Shown here in pieces: positions 62,886 to 64,000 of a stretch of DNA of 64,000 bases. The position numbers were made by a program, and so were the translations under genes. How positions within the stretch are numbered: position 1 is the stretch's first letter; each line of letters starts with the position of its first letter. Source of the stretch: Larix kaempferi (lineage: Eukaryota; Streptophyta; Pinopsida; Pinales; Pinaceae); NCBI GenBank assembly GCA_027924585.1, contig BSBM01000151.1:11740001-11804000 (forward strand), in the 5' to 3' direction. The notes below the pieces were generated by a model. The model ran no database searches and was not told the DNA's origin. It saw only the letters and a program-made list of their open reading frames with translations.

Positions 62886-64000
62886 TTTGGGACTGCTTCA
62901 AAGTGATTCTATCTTCAGTACGATCACCCAATCCAAGGATTTGAGCAAGGGTTAGCAATGATCCATAGTATATAAATATGAAAAAAACTAAATCTTTTTA
63001 TGAGTGAGGTAGACTCATTGCACTAGCACCCATATTTTAGCCCATGGATTAACCGTAGCAAACAAATATTTTGATTAGGTTTATGACAGGTCTCCAGTAC
63101 ATGTCTCTTAGCTTCAACCCCTCATCTTTGTTTAGTGTGTTATTCTTTTTTTCGACCTCTAGAGCTTCTCTCATTCTTCTCTTATTGTAGTGCTCTTCTT
63201 TGGTGATTAACAAATCCTTATCCATGCAAATTTGATGAGTGGTGTTGTGAGTTTTCAACAAGAGAAAACTTAGCTATATGATCATGAACTATGTCGATAG
63301 TATGTTAGATTTAAGAGGAATTTGCAACGAGTTACCAGTTTCCCCAATATCGATCTTCTCGCAAGAAAAAGGAATTTCAGACACCCCTTTCAGTTGTCTA
63401 GGATCCATTGAGAGTTTTGCGGAGTAAACGAACCCCTAATAGTGCTCGAGAGAGCGAATGCAGCAATGATGTTTCTTCTTTTTAAGATTTTGGAAATTTG
63501 ATTTGTTATTCCCTTAATATATGGAAAAGTAATTTTAGGGATATTTTAATTTTTTGTATTCATTGTATATTTTGTGTTTTCCTGAATGCCTTCTTCATCT
63601 ACTCCTCATGATATGCACTTTTCTTAAATAATTGTTCAAAGTGATCAAATTCCTACCCAAAAGGATATGTGTCCAAAATTCTTTTTACTATATTAAATTT
63701 ATAGAAAAAACATAAAAATCAATAATCACAATTTACTTAACAAGTGATCCTAAGTCATATAATACGTCAACCTCTTTTTTTGAAAAAAAAACAATATTTT
63801 TGTTATTTATATAGGAATAAAAAAGTACATAAAACGAGACTGGAGTAGTCCAAGAGCAAAATTGAATACATCTAGGCTCATACTCTATTAGACCCAAAAC
63901 AAAATTGATCATAAACCAAAACAACCCTAAAGTTTTCAGCTAGACAAAGTACTAACCTGGTCAAAAGAGCCTTCAAAACCATCAGACACACGGACAAGAA
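62886..64000. other. No gene seen
   Basis: AT-rich DNA with short chance frames. The final 200 bases (from about 63780) have the look of a decayed transposon tail, but I cannot assign them. Confidence 0.4.

Noticed and set aside
1-64000. CRISPR arrays, bacterial operons, ribosome-binding sites
   Set aside because: The repeats present are eukaryotic satellites and transposons; no regular repeat-spacer array or bacterial gene was seen. I also saw no convincing tRNA or rRNA gene, but short RNA genes cannot be excluded by eye.

Overview
The window reads as nuclear DNA of a land plant, most likely a seed plant with a large repeat-filled genome; a gymnosperm (conifer-like) is my best guess. The evidence is the GT-AG intron in a decayed gene, tRNA-iMet-type primer-binding sites, and plant Ty3/gypsy, Ty1/copia, CACTA and LINE relics at every stage of decay with very few host genes. 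The clade guess rests on the look of the relics and is inference.

Layout. 1-2428 is low-complexity DNA: a trinucleotide block, a polypurine satellite with a period of about 400 bp, and a 249-bp palindrome at its edge. 4767-6620 (minus) is the only intact, confidently assigned host gene, an intronless divergent Hsp70 with a heat-shock-element-like promoter repeat. 6841-14450 has no gene I can support, but two inverted CACTA-like termini lie at 9238-9263 and 14111-14136. 14750-15431 is a LINE tail (RNase H, zinc-binding reverse-transcriptase end) on the minus strand. 15615-31868 (plus) is a decayed CACTA (En/Spm) transposase, split by a young 13.07-kb Ty3/gypsy element at 16573-29638. That element has about 2.92-kb LTRs, a 5-bp target duplication AAACA, a minus-strand gag-pol in one frame with two nonsense codons, and a GC-rich leader.

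31870-41300 is mostly featureless AT-rich DNA with an RNase H-like relic, unrecognised short reading frames, a degenerate telomere-like patch and a possible CACTA ORF1. 41538-47950 holds two minus-strand copia relics, 47995-50120 a plus-strand gypsy pol relic, and 50480-56540 LINE relics including two copies in opposite orientation. 57230-61357 (minus) is a nearly intact DUF7869-type gene: an RNase H-fold, transposase-like core preceded by a 1.5-kb array coding for an acidic 13-residue repeat. It is broken by a few single-base changes. 62094-62885 is the 3' end of another gypsy element with its LTR.

The genes do not form a pathway. The window records successive insertions, with the 13-kb gypsy element the youngest. 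The least familiar item is the DUF7869 gene with its acidic repeat array.
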